NCBI RefSeq assembly: GCF_002878395.1
Contig: NC_061115.1
Span: 94,861,364 to 94,925,363 of the forward strand
Direction: 5' to 3'
DNA: 64,000 nucleotides
Source of the DNA: Capsicum annuum
Lineage: Eukaryota; Streptophyta; Magnoliopsida; Solanales; Solanaceae
How positions within the stretch are numbered: the first letter of the stretch is position 1; the number at the start of each line of letters is the position of its first letter. A model generated the notes under the pieces. The model had not been told where the DNA came from. It saw only the letters and a program-made list of their open reading frames with translations, and made no database searches. Positions 46,356-57,883 of this stretch are shown one piece after another. Made by a program: the position numbers and the translations under genes.

Positions 46356-47953
46356 ATGGAAGAACAACCACTGTGGTATGAGGTTGATGATGATAACGAT
46401 GTAGATGGAGCAGGTGCAACGGGTGCGATCATTCCCCCTCCATTGGCACCTGGAGCAAAGTTTAATATTACAAGTACTATGATCCAACTCCTGAATCTAA
46501 AGGGGTTGATTTGCAAATCCTTTGATAACCCAGGGATAAGCCAGAGCACTATTCGGTTGAGGTTGTTCCTGTTGTCTCTGTCTGAAGAGGCAACATTATG
46601 GCTAAATGAGTTGGCACCTGAATCTATAACAAACTGGAGGTAGTTGAGAAGAGCTTTCCTAGAAAGGTTCTTTTCGCCATCTAGGAAGCTACAGTTTAGG
46701 GATGAGATTAACAATTCAAGAAGAAGCTAACACAGTGTCCGAACCATAACATAAAGGACATACATTTTATGGAGACTTTGTACAGAGCTTTTAACTCTAT
46801 GACAAATCCATTGGTAGATAACATTGCTGGTGGGTCATTTGTTGCTCTGTCTTTTCAAGATGTTGTTGATATGCTGAATAGGATAACCTAACTAAGTAAG
46901 GCTTGGTACACCAATGATTTTGTGGTAGCAAGTCCAACTACTCCTATTGGAATGAATGATGAATAGCGCAGAAGAGATAAGGAGAAGGATCAAGATATGG
47001 CCAATCTAAAGACTCAAATAGACCTGCTTACCAAGCACTTATTATCAAGAAGGACGGAAAAGATAAAGGTTGTAATGATTCGGGACTGGGTTGATATGGA
47101 GCCTGAAGAAGAAGCCAACTATATTACTAATTAGGGGGGTTTCTGAGGCAATAGCCATAGGAATCAATGTTGGAATGGGTATGATAATCCTAATCACAGA
47201 GACAGGGAGCAAGAAAACTGGAGAAACAGCAATGGCAGAAGTAGGTTGTATATTCGTGCTGGAAATCAAGAAGCTGCTACAACTAGATCGGGAAAGTCGT
47301 CTATGAGGGATATGATGAAAAAATTATTGAAAGAAGTACAGGCTACGAACGCAGGAGTAACTAGTATGAGGAGTGAATTTTCCACTTTGAGTTTGTTGGT
47401 TAGTTCACATTCAACTTCTATCCAGCAGTTAGAGCAATAGATGAGTCAACTTTTCTAAACACTGAACCAAGGAAAAAGTGGTGTTTTACTTAATCAAATG
47501 GTTCAGGATTAGAAGACAGACGGTTCATGTCTGGTAATTACCACTAGGAGTTGTAAGATTTTATCTGGCCCTTCTTCAGGCAAATCTTTAATCAATAAGG
47601 AAGTTGCAAAGGAACCAACAGAACAACACCCAGAGAAGTCTGAGAAGCCGAATAGGTCTGTTGATATATCAGACAAGGAGAAGGAAGAGAAAGTGGTGTT
47701 GAAACCCATCCCAAGGCCACCACCTCCCTTTTCTCAATTATTGAGAAAGAAGGCAGATGATACAAAATTCAACAAATTCTGTGCAATGCTCAAACAATTG
47801 ACAATAAATGTGGCTTTGATCAAAGCACTTGAGCATATGCCAGGATATGCAAAAATTCATGAAAGACCTTTTTACCAAGAAATGAGCAGTGAGTTCCGAA
47901 CTGGAAGCAGACCTCCACCTTGTAGCGCTATTTCCACAAGGACCTTGATGTAG
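46356..47953 (+). pseudogene. gag of Y, broken
   Basis: Starts at ATG 46356. An acidic, proline-rich N-terminus (IIPPPLAPGAKFNI) leads to STMIQLLNLKGLICKSFDNP, where about 20 residues present in W (GGQAFEDPNIDLKNFV) are missing from the capsid domain. LRLFLLSLSEEATLWLNELA and a stop at 46641 follow, then in the same frame LRRAFLERFFSPSRKLQFRD. Further pieces are METLYRAFNSMTNPLVDNIA from about 46771, an RG/N-rich stretch near 47190-47260, a coiled-coil-like segment at 47300-47440 and KPIPRPPPPFSQLLRKK at about 47702. Several stops and shifts are present. It would form the virus-like particle. Confidence 0.82.
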
Positions 47954-48803
47954 AAGAAGTTGGATCCAGGTGCAGTCACCATTCCCTGTACAATTTGAAC
48001 CATAGAATTCACTAAAGCGTTGTGCGATTTGGGAGCAAGCGTTAACCTGATGCTATTGACTATTTATAAAAATTGGGTCTGGGGAATCCCACGCCTACCA
48101 ACATGAGATTGGTGATGGCAGATAGGTCAGTACCTGTTGGTATTCTTTATGATATGTTGGTAAATATTTCAAATTTCATATTCCCTATAGACTTCGTCAT
48201 TCTAGACAGGGAGGTGGACTTTGAAGTGCCCATAATCTTGGGTCGACCTTTTCTTGCAACCGAAAGTGTGTTGATCGATTTGAGAGTGAATGAGCTCTTA
48301 TTCAGGGTGAACGATGAAGTGGTGCGGTTTGATGTGGGCAAATCAATGAACCAGTATAAGGAAATGAGTGTGTTCTCAGTAGTTGATATGTATTTTAAGG
48401 ATGGAAAGGATGTGGTCAGAACTGAACAGCTTGTTATCAAGCCTTTAGCCACGGTTGTGATGAACTATGATAGTGAAGGCATTGAGGAGTATGAAGAGAC
48501 AGTTTGTGCCCTGAATGGCCTAGGATCGTATTCTTATGCTCCTAAAAAGCTGTAACTTGACCTGGCTAATCGACAACACCACCAGCCAAGCAATCTATTG
48601 AAGAACCTTTGGTGTTGGAATTGAAGGAGCTGCCTGGTCACTTACGATATGTATTTCTGGGGAAAGGGAGCACGCTACCTATTATTATTGCAGCTGATTT
48701 GGAAGAACAATAGGTAAATGCACTTATTTTAGTACTTCAGAGGCACAATAGAGCAATCAGATAGACCATCACAGATATTATTAGCATTCCACCTGGCATC
48801 TAT
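47954..48803 (+). pseudogene. Aspartic protease of Y and linker to RT
   Basis: The active-site text ALCDLGASVNLM lies at about 48017-48052; the catalytic Asp is codon 48026-48028 and the D-L-G-A-S motif is kept. A frameshift near 48060 leads into an open frame 48073-48555 with MRLVMADRSV, FPIDFVILDREVDFEVPIIL and GRPFLATESVLIDL (hallmark LGRPFL). The linker 48556-48803 reads in pieces (LELKELPGHLRYVFLG) with a stop at about 48712. It would process the polyprotein. Confidence 0.85.
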
Positions 48804-50030
48804 ATGCATAAAATCCAACTAGAAGAAGATTGTACTCCTACCATTGAGCATCAGCGCCATCTTAACCCACCAATACAGGAGGTGGTTAAAAAGGAGATTA
48901 TTAAGTGGTTAGATACAGGAGTAGTTTACCCTATTTCTGACAGCAAATGGGTGAGTCCAATTCAATGCATGCCCAAGAAAGGGGGTATTACAATGGTTGC
49001 TAATGAAAAGAATGAGCTGATTCCACTCGGACCATTAACCGGGTGGAGAGCCTACATGGATTACCATAAGTTAAACTCTTGGACTCTGAAGGACCACTTC
49101 CCAATGCCCTTTATAGACCAAATGCTTGATCGATTGGCTGGTAGGGAGTGGTATTACTTCTTGTATGGTTATTCTGGATATAACCAAATCTGCATTACTC
49201 CAAAAGATCAAGAGAAGACGATATTAACATGCCCATATGGCACATTTACATTTAAGAGGATGCCATTTGGGCTATGTAATGCACCCACCAATTTTCAACG
49301 GTGCATGATGTTTATATTTTCTGACATAGTGGAAGACACCATAGAGGTATTCATGGATGATTTCTCTGTGGTAGGTGATTAATTTGAAATATGTCTGGAG
49401 AATTTGAATGTGGCCTTGCAAAGATGTGTTGAATTTAATCTAGTGCTTATCTGGGAAAAATGTCATTTTATGGTAAAGAAGGGTATTGTGCTTGGGCACA
49501 AAATTTCTGAAAAAGGGATTGAAGTTGATTGAGCAAAGGTAGAAGTTATCAAGAAACTACCGCCTCCCATTTCAGTAAAGGGAGTGCGTAGTTTTCTTGG
49601 TCATGTAGGATCCTATCGGAGATTCATAAAAGACTTCTCAAAAGTTGCAAATCCACTTTGCAAGCTGTTGGAGAAGGAAGTGAAATTCCTCTTCGATGAC
49701 GAATGCTTGAAGGCATTTGAGTGCCTTAAAAAGAAGCTGATTGAGGCCCCTATTATTATTGCCCCTGACTGGCCAAAACCATTTGAAATAATATGTCTGG
49801 GAGCTGTATTGGGACAGAAGAGGGATAAATTGTTTCACCCGATATATTATACCAGCAAAGCACTAAATGGAGCACGAAAGAATTACACAGTAACCGAATA
49901 GGAACTGCTAGCTGTAGTGTATGCTTTCAAGAAATTTAGATCTTATCTATTTGGGACTAAAGTGGTAGTCCATACTGACCATGCTGCCTTGCGGTACTTG
50001 ATGTCCAAGAAGGATGCTTGATTTCGTAGT
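48804..50030 (+). pseudogene. Reverse transcriptase and RNase H of Y
   Basis: One frame runs 48804-49901 with only two internal stops (TAA 49380-49382, TGA 49530-49532) before TAG 49899. RT has WVSPIQCMPKKGGITMVANE, GWRAYMDYHKLNSWTLKDHF, FTFKRMPFGLCNAPTNFQRC and the catalytic FMDD at 49350-49361, which is intact. The connection (KGVRSFLGHVGSYRRFIKDF) leads to RNase H, whose first catalytic Asp is deleted: EIICLGAVLGQ lacks the expected CDAS segment. ELLAVVYAFKKFRSYL and VVHTDHAALRYLM follow, and then ~20 residues are missing before LDFVVKHRKGCENQVADHLS. Confidence 0.9.
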
Positions 50031-51459
50031 CAAACATAGGAAAGGTTGTGAAAACCAGGTTGCAGATCATTTATCTAGAATGGAAGGTGAACAGGAAGCT
50101 AATGATGAAACAAAGATAAATGATGTGTTTCCTGATGAGAAGGTCCTAGCAACTTTTGTTGAAACATTGCCCTGGTACGCAGATTTTGTAAACTACGTTG
50201 TGAGTGAGATCCTCCCAGAAAATCTTTCGTTCCACCAAAGGAAGAAGTACTTGCATGATGTAACACACTACTTCTAGGATGAGCCTTATCTTTTTTTGGC
50301 AATATATAGATAATATCATACGAAGATGCATGCCTGAATTAGATGTACTGTGCATACTGGAAGTATGTCATACTTCCCAAGTTGGGGGTCACCATGCAGG
50401 TGACCGAACCACCAGGAAGGTGTTGCAGAGTGGCTATTATTGGCCAATACTATTTAAAGATGCCCATGAGTTTGTGCAGAAATGTGACCAATATAAGAGG
50501 TAGGGGTCCATATCTAAAAGGCATGAAAAGCCCTTGACTAAGATGCTTGAAGTGGAATTATTTGATGTCTGGGGCATTGACTTCATGGGTCCGTTTGTAA
50601 GTTCTTACGAAATGAAGTGTATTTTGGTTGATGTTGACTATGTTTCTAAATAGGTAAAAGCTATTGCTTTGGCTGATAATGAGGGAAAAAGACTCGTTAC
50701 TTTACTCAAAGAAGCATCTTCTCTCACTTTGGAGTACCATGCACTATCATCAACGATGGAGGATCTCACTTTTGCAATAAGTTATTTCGAGCAGATCTAG
50801 CAAAATATAAAGTGAAACAGCACAGAGCGGCCACTCCATACCACCCACAAACCAGTGGGCAAGTGGAGGTGTTGAATCATGAAGTTAAGGCCATCCTATC
50901 CAAGATGATGAATACTAACCGAAAAGACTGGTCCCAAAAACTTGATGATGCCTTATGGGCATACCTAACTTCTTTCAAGAAACCTATTGGCATGTCACTA
51001 TTTTTGCTGGTCTATGGAAAACTGTGACATTTGCCAATAGAGCTGGAACACAAAGTTTTATGGGCGCTCAAGAGGTTGAATTTGAATTAGAAGGAAGCAG
51101 CAGAGATGAGACTAGGGCAACTGAATAAGATGGATGAATTCCTTCTCAGGGAATATGAACGAGTAGATTTGTATAAAAAGAATATGAAAAAGTACCATAA
51201 CTGGAAAATAGAGAAATGAGAGTTCAAAAAAAGGGACTTGGTGCTTCTGTTTAATTCCAAACTCAAATTGTTCTTAGGAAAGCTTAAATCTAAGTGGTCA
51301 GGTCCTTTTAAGGTAAGTCAAGTCCACTCATCTGGAGTTGTGGAGCTCGAAAATAAAGATGCCAGTACATTCAAGGTAAATGGGCTATGGGTCAAGCTTT
51401 ACATTGGCCCAAAAGAATCAGTGAAAAGCATCACCATTATCTATCTCGATAAAGTCTGA
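50031..51459 (+). pseudogene. Integrase of Y, broken
   Basis: The zinc-binding domain is near 50355-50505 (EVCHTSQVGGHH...FVQKCDQYKR); the last Cys of HHCC is Tyr. A frameshift lies near 50277. In the core all three catalytic residues remain: Asp 50579-50581 (GIDFMGP), Asp 50755-50757 (INDGGSHF) and Glu 50866-50868 (SGQVEVLN). A stop at about 50652 and one at 51026 interrupt it. The C-terminal part 51238-51459 has LGKLKSKWSGPFKVSQVHSS, the GPF module. No chromodomain follows, as expected for Athila. Confidence 0.87.
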
Positions 51460-52770
51460 GGTAATTGAGACACCTGAGTCGTGCCGCGACATTAAATCAA
51501 GTGCTGCATGGGAGGCAACCTATGATCCCTAAGAACAACCCAGTCCAGGTATACCCTAACTCTTAAGCTAGTTTTTGCTTTAGTTCTAAGTTAAGGGTGG
51601 CTGGTACTCTGCTATTGTAACATAGTTTTTGTAAAAAAAAAAAAGAAAAAAAAGGGCAGTGACATGTGTTGCTCAATGTTTAACCATTCTTCCAATGTCT
51701 TGCTTAATAACCTTTGTGGATTACATTTACTTATGACCATTGTGAATCTTGTGGTAGCATTAATTATAGCTGCTTGATGATCATTACTGAACAATTGTAT
51801 GAACTAGATAAGTGGTGATATATGATATACTTATGTTCCAGGTGTGCGTTCCAGGTATGTGTGACCTATTACTTGTTTCCCTCTGTATACTAAATCCAAA
51901 ACTTTCCTGGTTAGTCTTACCATAGTCTCAGGATAGGAGTTAGGACAAGATCATAGGCCGTCATTGATTAACTTACTTTTAGCCTAAATATCCTTCCCTG
52001 TATGCATAACACCCTTTTGATCACTGTTTAGAGCCTAGCTTGACCATTTCTTTTGTATTAAACCTTTCACCTTCCTATTTATACCATAATAAACATATTT
52101 ACCCCTAGGATTCCTTGGATACTGGGCACCTTGATCTAGGCAAACAGCCTAAGTTGAGGGTAGCTATCATAGGGGTTCATGGTGTAAGATGAGGAGTATG
52201 AAGAAGGGTGGAATAAAAGAGAATAAACTAAATATGGGTGCTAATAATGCAAAAAAAAGAGTTGTTGCAACACCCAACTTGAATATGTATAATCAAGAAA
52301 AGAAGAAAAACGAAAGAGGATAATTAGTAAGTCCAACAAAGAAGTGTAGTGTCAAGGAGGCATATTCACTCTAAATAACCTTGAATTTCATACCAGTCCC
52401 AAACCACATTACAAGCCTAAAAGAAGTCCTATAGTCATCTTGACTGTCCTATCTGAGGTTTGAAACGAAAATTAGGGCAAGCCTATGGTACTTAGCATAC
52501 ATTGACTAGAACTTTCTTGTGATAGTGAGAGTCTGGTGATAACCCCCAATTTGAATAGTTGGATTTCTCGTATGAGGAGAGGGGAATTTCTTTGTTGTGA
52601 GGGCACACGGGTATCGTCACTAGCTACTTGCTTGTTTAGACAATGTCGTATTGATATATGAATGGTTATTGTGGCAAAGGTTGATGCTACCGCTTTATTC
52701 CTTTGTGTTATAGTACTGTTTTCAATGATATGAGCTATGCGTGCTATATGTTTTACTAATTAGATTTAGT
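51460..52770 (+). other. Non-coding 3' region of Y
   Basis: No credible ORF in 1.3 kb. It opens with GCATGGGAGGCAACC (51508-51522) and has an A-run at about 51631-51652. The env-like or accessory ORF of some Athila elements is absent. Confidence 0.75.
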
Positions 52771-52807
52771 TGCTTGAGGACAAGCAATTACTTTAAGTTG
52801 AGGGTCT
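52771..52807 (+). other. Polypurine-tract region of Y
   Basis: TGCTTGAGGACAAGCAATTA followed by AAGTTGAGGG, directly before the 3' LTR. Confidence 0.65.
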
Positions 52808-54285
52808 TGATGTATGCGCAATTGCGAACACATTTAAGGCCTTTAACCTAGAATAATTGCGAAGTCTTGAGTAATTTTTGTTGTGTTTTTGATAATTTTT
52901 ATTATTTTAATGCAGATAGTAGTGATCGAGCAGGAACCCAAAGAAAAGAAAAATAAATCAACTCTGGTGCAAATGAGATAAAGTGTAGCTGACGCCATTT
53001 TTGAAGCACCGTCAAACATATGATGGGCTGTCAAAGGAGCCGTCAAGCTTAGACAGAACTTAAGGAGTTGAGATAAAATGTGACGACGTTTCTCCAGTGC
53101 CGTCAAACATGGGTCATGCTGTCAAAGTGGCCGTCAACCTGAGGTATATTATGCTGATCTCCAGTAAGGATGTGACGACATTTTTCACGGGCCGTCATAT
53201 ATTTGACATGCCATCAGATTTACCGTCAAAAAAATCAGAAGATAGTAATTCACTTGAAACTTTGACAACATCCTGCACACGCCGTCAGACGTATGACGCA
53301 CCGTCAAGAATGTCTTCACCTATACCGAAGATAATCATAAATTTTAATTTTATTTCCTTATTTAGGGTTGACTATTTAAAGACCTATAGGGATCAGACAA
53401 TGAACTCGGAGGGTGGCACGTAAAATTGCTTCATCTTTTTCATCAGATATTTTTCTGGTTTTCTTTCCAAACACTTATCAACTATTGTGGGTTTCCATCT
53501 TGTGATTGAATTGAAGAAATACTTATTGGGTTTTATCCATTAGTAAGTTTATCCATATTACCATGAATTCAACTTGTTATTTCATTCATCAAATCATGAG
53601 CGGCTAATTCTATTAGCCAGAGTTATGGAATCCATGGATTAGGGTTTGATATGATGCTAGGTATTTAAAGGATTCAAAGAGTAGTAGGACATCTTGAAAT
53701 TCTATTGCTTTAACTTGAATATATTAGTTTGAAACAATAGGTTATGCCTTAGACTTATTTGCTTTTAGCAGAGAAATAAACTAGAGGACTTGAATTATCA
53801 ACAGGGACTCGGAAGCTACCAACCTTCTGTTTAATGATTGATACCATAACTGGATTAATCTATCTGAGATAAATCCTATTGGAAATAGACAAGTTATCTA
53901 AGTTCGAGAGAATTAGATAATAATCTGTCTGGTGAGGTCGAGAGATAAGTCAGATAGTATCGTCGTCAGGGATATTCTACTATTTCTACTTACTTCAAGA
54001 GTCTTAAGCATTACCTAGTATCTGTCAATTCCCAAAACCCATGGTGAACATAACTCTGGTCTCCCATTTATCTTGGTTATAAACACTAAAATATTGAAAG
54101 TGACAATTGACTCTCTATGAAACTTAAACCTACATTTTCGAAAATAGTAAACTACCAGTAAAGCAATTCGTAAACAAATCGAAGTTCACACCCTATTTCA
54201 TGTGGGATTCGACCCCAACCTAGTTCAGTTTTATATTGACAACGATCGCTTACACCCATTCAAGAGTGTCGTTTGAGTGTTATCA
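52808..54285 (+). repeat. 3' LTR of Y
   Basis: 1478 bp, TGATGTATGCG...TTATCA, followed by ACAAC. The TATA-like box is at 53372-53381. Confidence 0.9.
52990..53315. promoter_or_regulatory. TGACG/CGTCA cluster in Y 3' LTR
   Basis: Twelve TGACG or CGTCA words by eye, against eight in the 5' LTR. The spare block at 52990-53050 adds three. Several have become CATCA or TGATG in the 5' copy. Confidence 0.55.
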
Positions 54286-54290
54286 ACAAC

Positions 54291-54740
54291 TCCAGGTCAT
54301 GATTCAGATAATTCTTATCATGAGGTTTCAACTTCCTAGAAGCATAGGCCACTACTCTACCATGCTTCATCAACACAAAACAAAGTCTAACACGGGGTGC
54401 ATCGCAATAGACAACAAAACCATTAGTACTCTCAGGCAGAGTCAAAACTGGAGCTAAAGTCAACTATCTTTCAGCTTCTCAAAACTACCCTCACAAGCGT
54501 CAGACCACAAGAAATTCACCTTTTGTTGGGTCAACTTAGTTAACGTGGCAACTATAGTCGAGAAACTCTCCACAAATATCCAATAGAAACCAGCTAAACC
54601 AAAGAAGCTCCAAATATTAATTGGAGTCGTGGGCTTAGGCCACTTCTTAACCACTTCAACTTTCTGCGGATCCACCATAACCCCTTCATTACAAATGACA
54701 TGACACAAAAAAGTAATAGCTTTCAACCAAAACTTGAACA
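54291..54740 (-). pseudogene. RNase H of V, first part
   Basis: On the - strand: SFFGLAGFYWIFVESFST (connection domain), then [20 protein letters not shown] with the catalytic Asp in VYCD, and [20 protein letters not shown] followed by LEL, where element Y cuts in. It continues at 44742. Confidence 0.85.
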
Positions 54741-55330
54741 TCAAAAACTTAGCATAGAAATGTTAATCTTTCAAGGTTTGAAACATAATACGGAGTAATC
54801 GGCATGATCTTCCTCACTCTTGGAATAAACCAGAATATCATCTATAAATATGATGATGAAAAAATCTAGAAACTGATGGAAGACCCTGTTCATCAAGTCC
54901 ATGAATGCCCTCGGGGCATTAGTCAATCCAAAAGACATGACTAAGAATTCATAATGACTATACCAAGTTTGCAAGGCAGTCTTAGGGACATCCATCTCCT
55001 TAATCTTTAGCTGATAATAACCAGACCTAAGATCAATCTTAGAGAAACATCAAGCACCCTTAAGTTGGTTAAATAATTCATTAATCCGAGAAAGGGGATA
55101 CTTATTCTTCACTGTCACTTTATTCAACTAACAGTAATCGTGAATATTCAAAAGGAACCATCCTTCTTACGCATAAAAAAATGAGAGCGCCCCATGGAGA
55201 TACACTAGGACAGATAAAATCCTTGTTAAGAAGGTCTTTCAAGTGCTCTTAAGCTTCTTCAACTCAGCTGGAACAATTCTATATGGAGGGATAGAGATAG
55301 GACAATTGTATGGAAAAAGTTCAATCCCAA
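54741..55330 (-). pseudogene. Reverse transcriptase of V, broken
   Basis: On the - strand the open piece 54771-54995 holds [39 protein letters not shown] and [15 protein letters not shown]; the catalytic D-D pair is intact. Upstream (higher coordinates) the fingers region reads PPYRIVPAELKKLK at about 55235-55300, with frameshifts and a stop between. It copies element RNA into DNA in intact relatives. Confidence 0.85.
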
Positions 55331-55471
55331 AATCACTCTCCCTATTGGGAGGGATACCAGGAAAATCATCAAAAAAATCTCGAGGAATTATTTAACCACT
55401 GGAACGGTTGTAAGGAAAGACCCTCCGATTTAGAATATTTAACTCGAACCAAATAATAAAGACATACCTTG

Positions 55472-55868
55472 GAAATCAACTTGTGGGCTCTAAGATACGA
55501 TATGAATCTTTCCTTAAATCAACTTGCGGGCTCTAAGATATGACATAAATCTTCCCTTAGGAACTAGAGAAACCCCTTCCCAGTCAACAACTATCTCATT
55601 AGGGAAATTAAACATAACCTGATGAGTTCGACAATCTAAGGAGCCATAGCAGAAATGCAACCAGTACATCCCTAGTATGACATCAAAATCAACCATATCT
55701 AAGATTATCAAATCTACTAGAGGTTTTCTACCACCAACCGATACCATATGACCCCTATAATTCTCTAAGAAACCACAGATTCACCCACCAGAGTAGAAAT
55801 AGAAAAAGGATCGGGGATACACTCAGGACTGAAATCAAAATGAACAACCACAAATAGGGTCACATAAG
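55472..55868 (-). pseudogene. Protease of V, active site lost at LTR junction
   Basis: On the - strand TYVTLFVVVHFDFSPECIPD followed by PFSISTLVGESVVS (55868-55765), then VSVGGRKPLVDLIILDMVDF and DVILGMYWLHFCYGSLDC (55747-55600). The D-[TS]-G residues expected just before TYVT are absent because LTR1c begins there. So the protease is truncated precisely at the LTR boundary. Confidence 0.8.
55473..55558. repeat. 43-bp tandem pair inside V protease-RT linker
   Basis: AAATCAACTTGTGGGCTCTA at 55473 recurs as AAATCAACTTGCGGGCTCTA at 55516. Confidence 0.85.
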
Positions 55869-57883
55869 TGACACGACCTGAACTAGGGCCTTGTCGTATC
55901 GGGCAATCCCAAGACCCACTAGGACCAGGAACCTCCCTCGTTCCCCAATTCAACCACCAAATTCAAACCTTGAGTCGTCTGAAGTCCGAATATATATTAA
56001 TATAGTGTATTCAACCATGTGAAGACTCTAGGATAAGTCAATAACCGAAACCAACCCAATCAAGCCCAACCACCAAATAACCAACCAAACCAATATGGAA
56101 ACCAATAACCAAAACCAATTGTAATAATCCAACGTATATATATAACATAAACCATTCATACCACACCTAAGTCTATAGTTGCCCATACAAAGCCTCTAGA
56201 ACAACCAAAGAGTACCTAGTCCGGACATGCCCCCGACCATAGACAAAAACCAAAGTCTATGACAGAAAAGAGATATGCATAGTAACCTATGATATGAAAT
56301 AAATGTCTTCCAAAGTATGAAAGCTCACCATTTCAATCCAACATTGACTGTCCCCAAATTTGATCAGTATGCAGGAAAATTGGAATGGCCGGTTCCTTCA
56401 TAGCATGGGTATACAGCCTCTAGTAGACAGGTTAGTGGGTGAACACTAGCATGCACTCAGGATAAGAATAAGATAATGCCATTTATAAAACCAAGTAAAA
56501 CCATCCATAATGCATACAACCATACATATATATAACTATGTCGGAAAAGGGAACTGGGTTAGCATGCCTTTAAAACCTTTACCTGGGTTGTGTAGCTTTG
56601 CCGTCCTAAACCACCCATGGGATATATGGGTTCAGCTCCCCCTGCTGAATAGGGCCTAGTGCGTGTGGACGCACAACCAGGGAAGAAAACCTAGGATGAC
56701 TAGTATATCCCCCAAAATATAGTGTGACATCATGCACATAATAACCAAGCCCAACCTCACATCGGCAAATATGAGTTTCCAATTTTGGTCGCCCTGGGAC
56801 CTCCACCTTCCATGGCTTTTCTACATATCCCAACATTATTGGCCAATTAAAAATAATTTACTAATAACCAAACTATGCAAGAGTCGCAATGAAAGTTCAA
56901 CAATAGAGTAAAAACATTCTTTGGAGAATTTAATCAAACATGTTGAGGGCATACCTTTACCAAGACCTAACCCAATGCATAAACCACCATAATTTGGGTT
57001 ACCTAAGACATATTTGTTAAACCATAACCAACCAATAATCCCATATGAAAACCATTACCAAAAATATGTAAAAATATAGTTTAAACCAATACCAAACCAT
57101 ATGCATCAAGTCCCCCAACATATATTCTGAAAACCTCCATTTAGGATTCATAAATCAATGTTTAAAACATAATACACATGCCTTTAGTTGCAAATAACAA
57201 TAAAGGAAGGAGTACATGCCTTATACAAGAGGATTCACAGAAGAAATCTCAACCTTTGGGCCCTTTGAAGAACACATGAAGAAACCCTAGCCTCTAATCT
57301 TCGAGTGAGTTTTAGAGAGTAATTGAAGTGTTCTAACCCTTTAACAAGTGTTATGGAGGGCTACCAAGAGCTATATAACATGGGGAAACAAGGTTTTAGG
57401 GGGAGGACATGTCACAACTACCCTTAACTTAAAAATTAAAATAAGCCACGTCCAGGGATTCGACTCCTCCTTACCAACCGTATCCTAGGGTACGAGTGCT
57501 ACCCCAACTCATACCCAAGACCATTGCAAGACCCTACCTACTAGTTTCTATATGAGTCATACCTACCCACTCATACCTAAGGATACGAGTGACACCCCCA
57601 AGCGTATCCACTAACTATATCTAGGGCAGACTCCACAAGACCAAGACAATCATGCGCCATACAACTTACACAACACCACTCGTATGATCCTATATGATTC
57701 GTACCCTAGTGAATCATATATTAGGTAGTAGCCAAGCCAACCATACTACCTAGGTTATGAGTGAACCCTCGAGATAGCCTATGAGTTGAATTCAAGGGTA
57801 TGATTAGTACCCTTAGTCGTACCAAGTCAAAAAGGTCCAAAACTTGAGAAATTTTACAAGGGTCCAAATCCTAGGGTGTTTTA
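55869..57883 (-). repeat. Family 1 LTR shared by U and V (LTR1c)
   Basis: 2015 bp; on the - strand it starts TAAAACACCC (57883) and ends GGTCGTGTCA (55869). On its right lies a polypurine tract and a pol 3' end, so it is the 3' LTR of U. On its left the V protease begins without PBS or gag. It aligns with LTR1a, LTR1b and, inverted, LTR1d. Confidence 0.83.
57372..57378 (-). promoter_or_regulatory. TATA box of LTR1c with ACTCGTA array upstream
   Basis: TATATAG on the - strand (reading TTATATAGCTC). On that strand the upstream stretch 57440-57840 holds repeated CACTCGTAYC/TACGAGTG words in both directions. Confidence 0.55.

Larger units (their letters stand above)
44743..54285 (+). mobile_element. 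Element Y: complete Athila-like LTR retrotransposon
   Basis: 9543 bp with LTRs 44743-46183 and 52808-54285 (TGATGT...TTATCA), exact target duplication ACAAC (44738-44742 and 54286-54290), tRNA-Asp-type PBS, gag, protease, RT-RNase H, integrase, long non-coding 3' region and GAGGACAAGCAA before the 3' LTR. PBS type, gag text and the RT box FMDDFSVV fit the Athila lineage. Unlike W it has no extra ORF after integrase. Stops and frameshifts make it non-functional, but it retains more coding sequence than any other element here. Confidence 0.92.
38861..55868 (-). mobile_element. Element V: family 1 gypsy chromovirus-like, heavily nested
   Basis: On the - strand from high to low coordinate: protease (55868-55472), RT, RNase H part 1, [element Y 44743-54285], RNase H part 2, integrase, C-terminal domain, polypurine tract, 3' LTR with solo LTR C inside. 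gag and the PBS are missing: the protease joins LTR1c directly at 55868/55869. Frames are broken but the RT box FIDDILVYS is intact. V predates Y and C. Confidence 0.85.
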
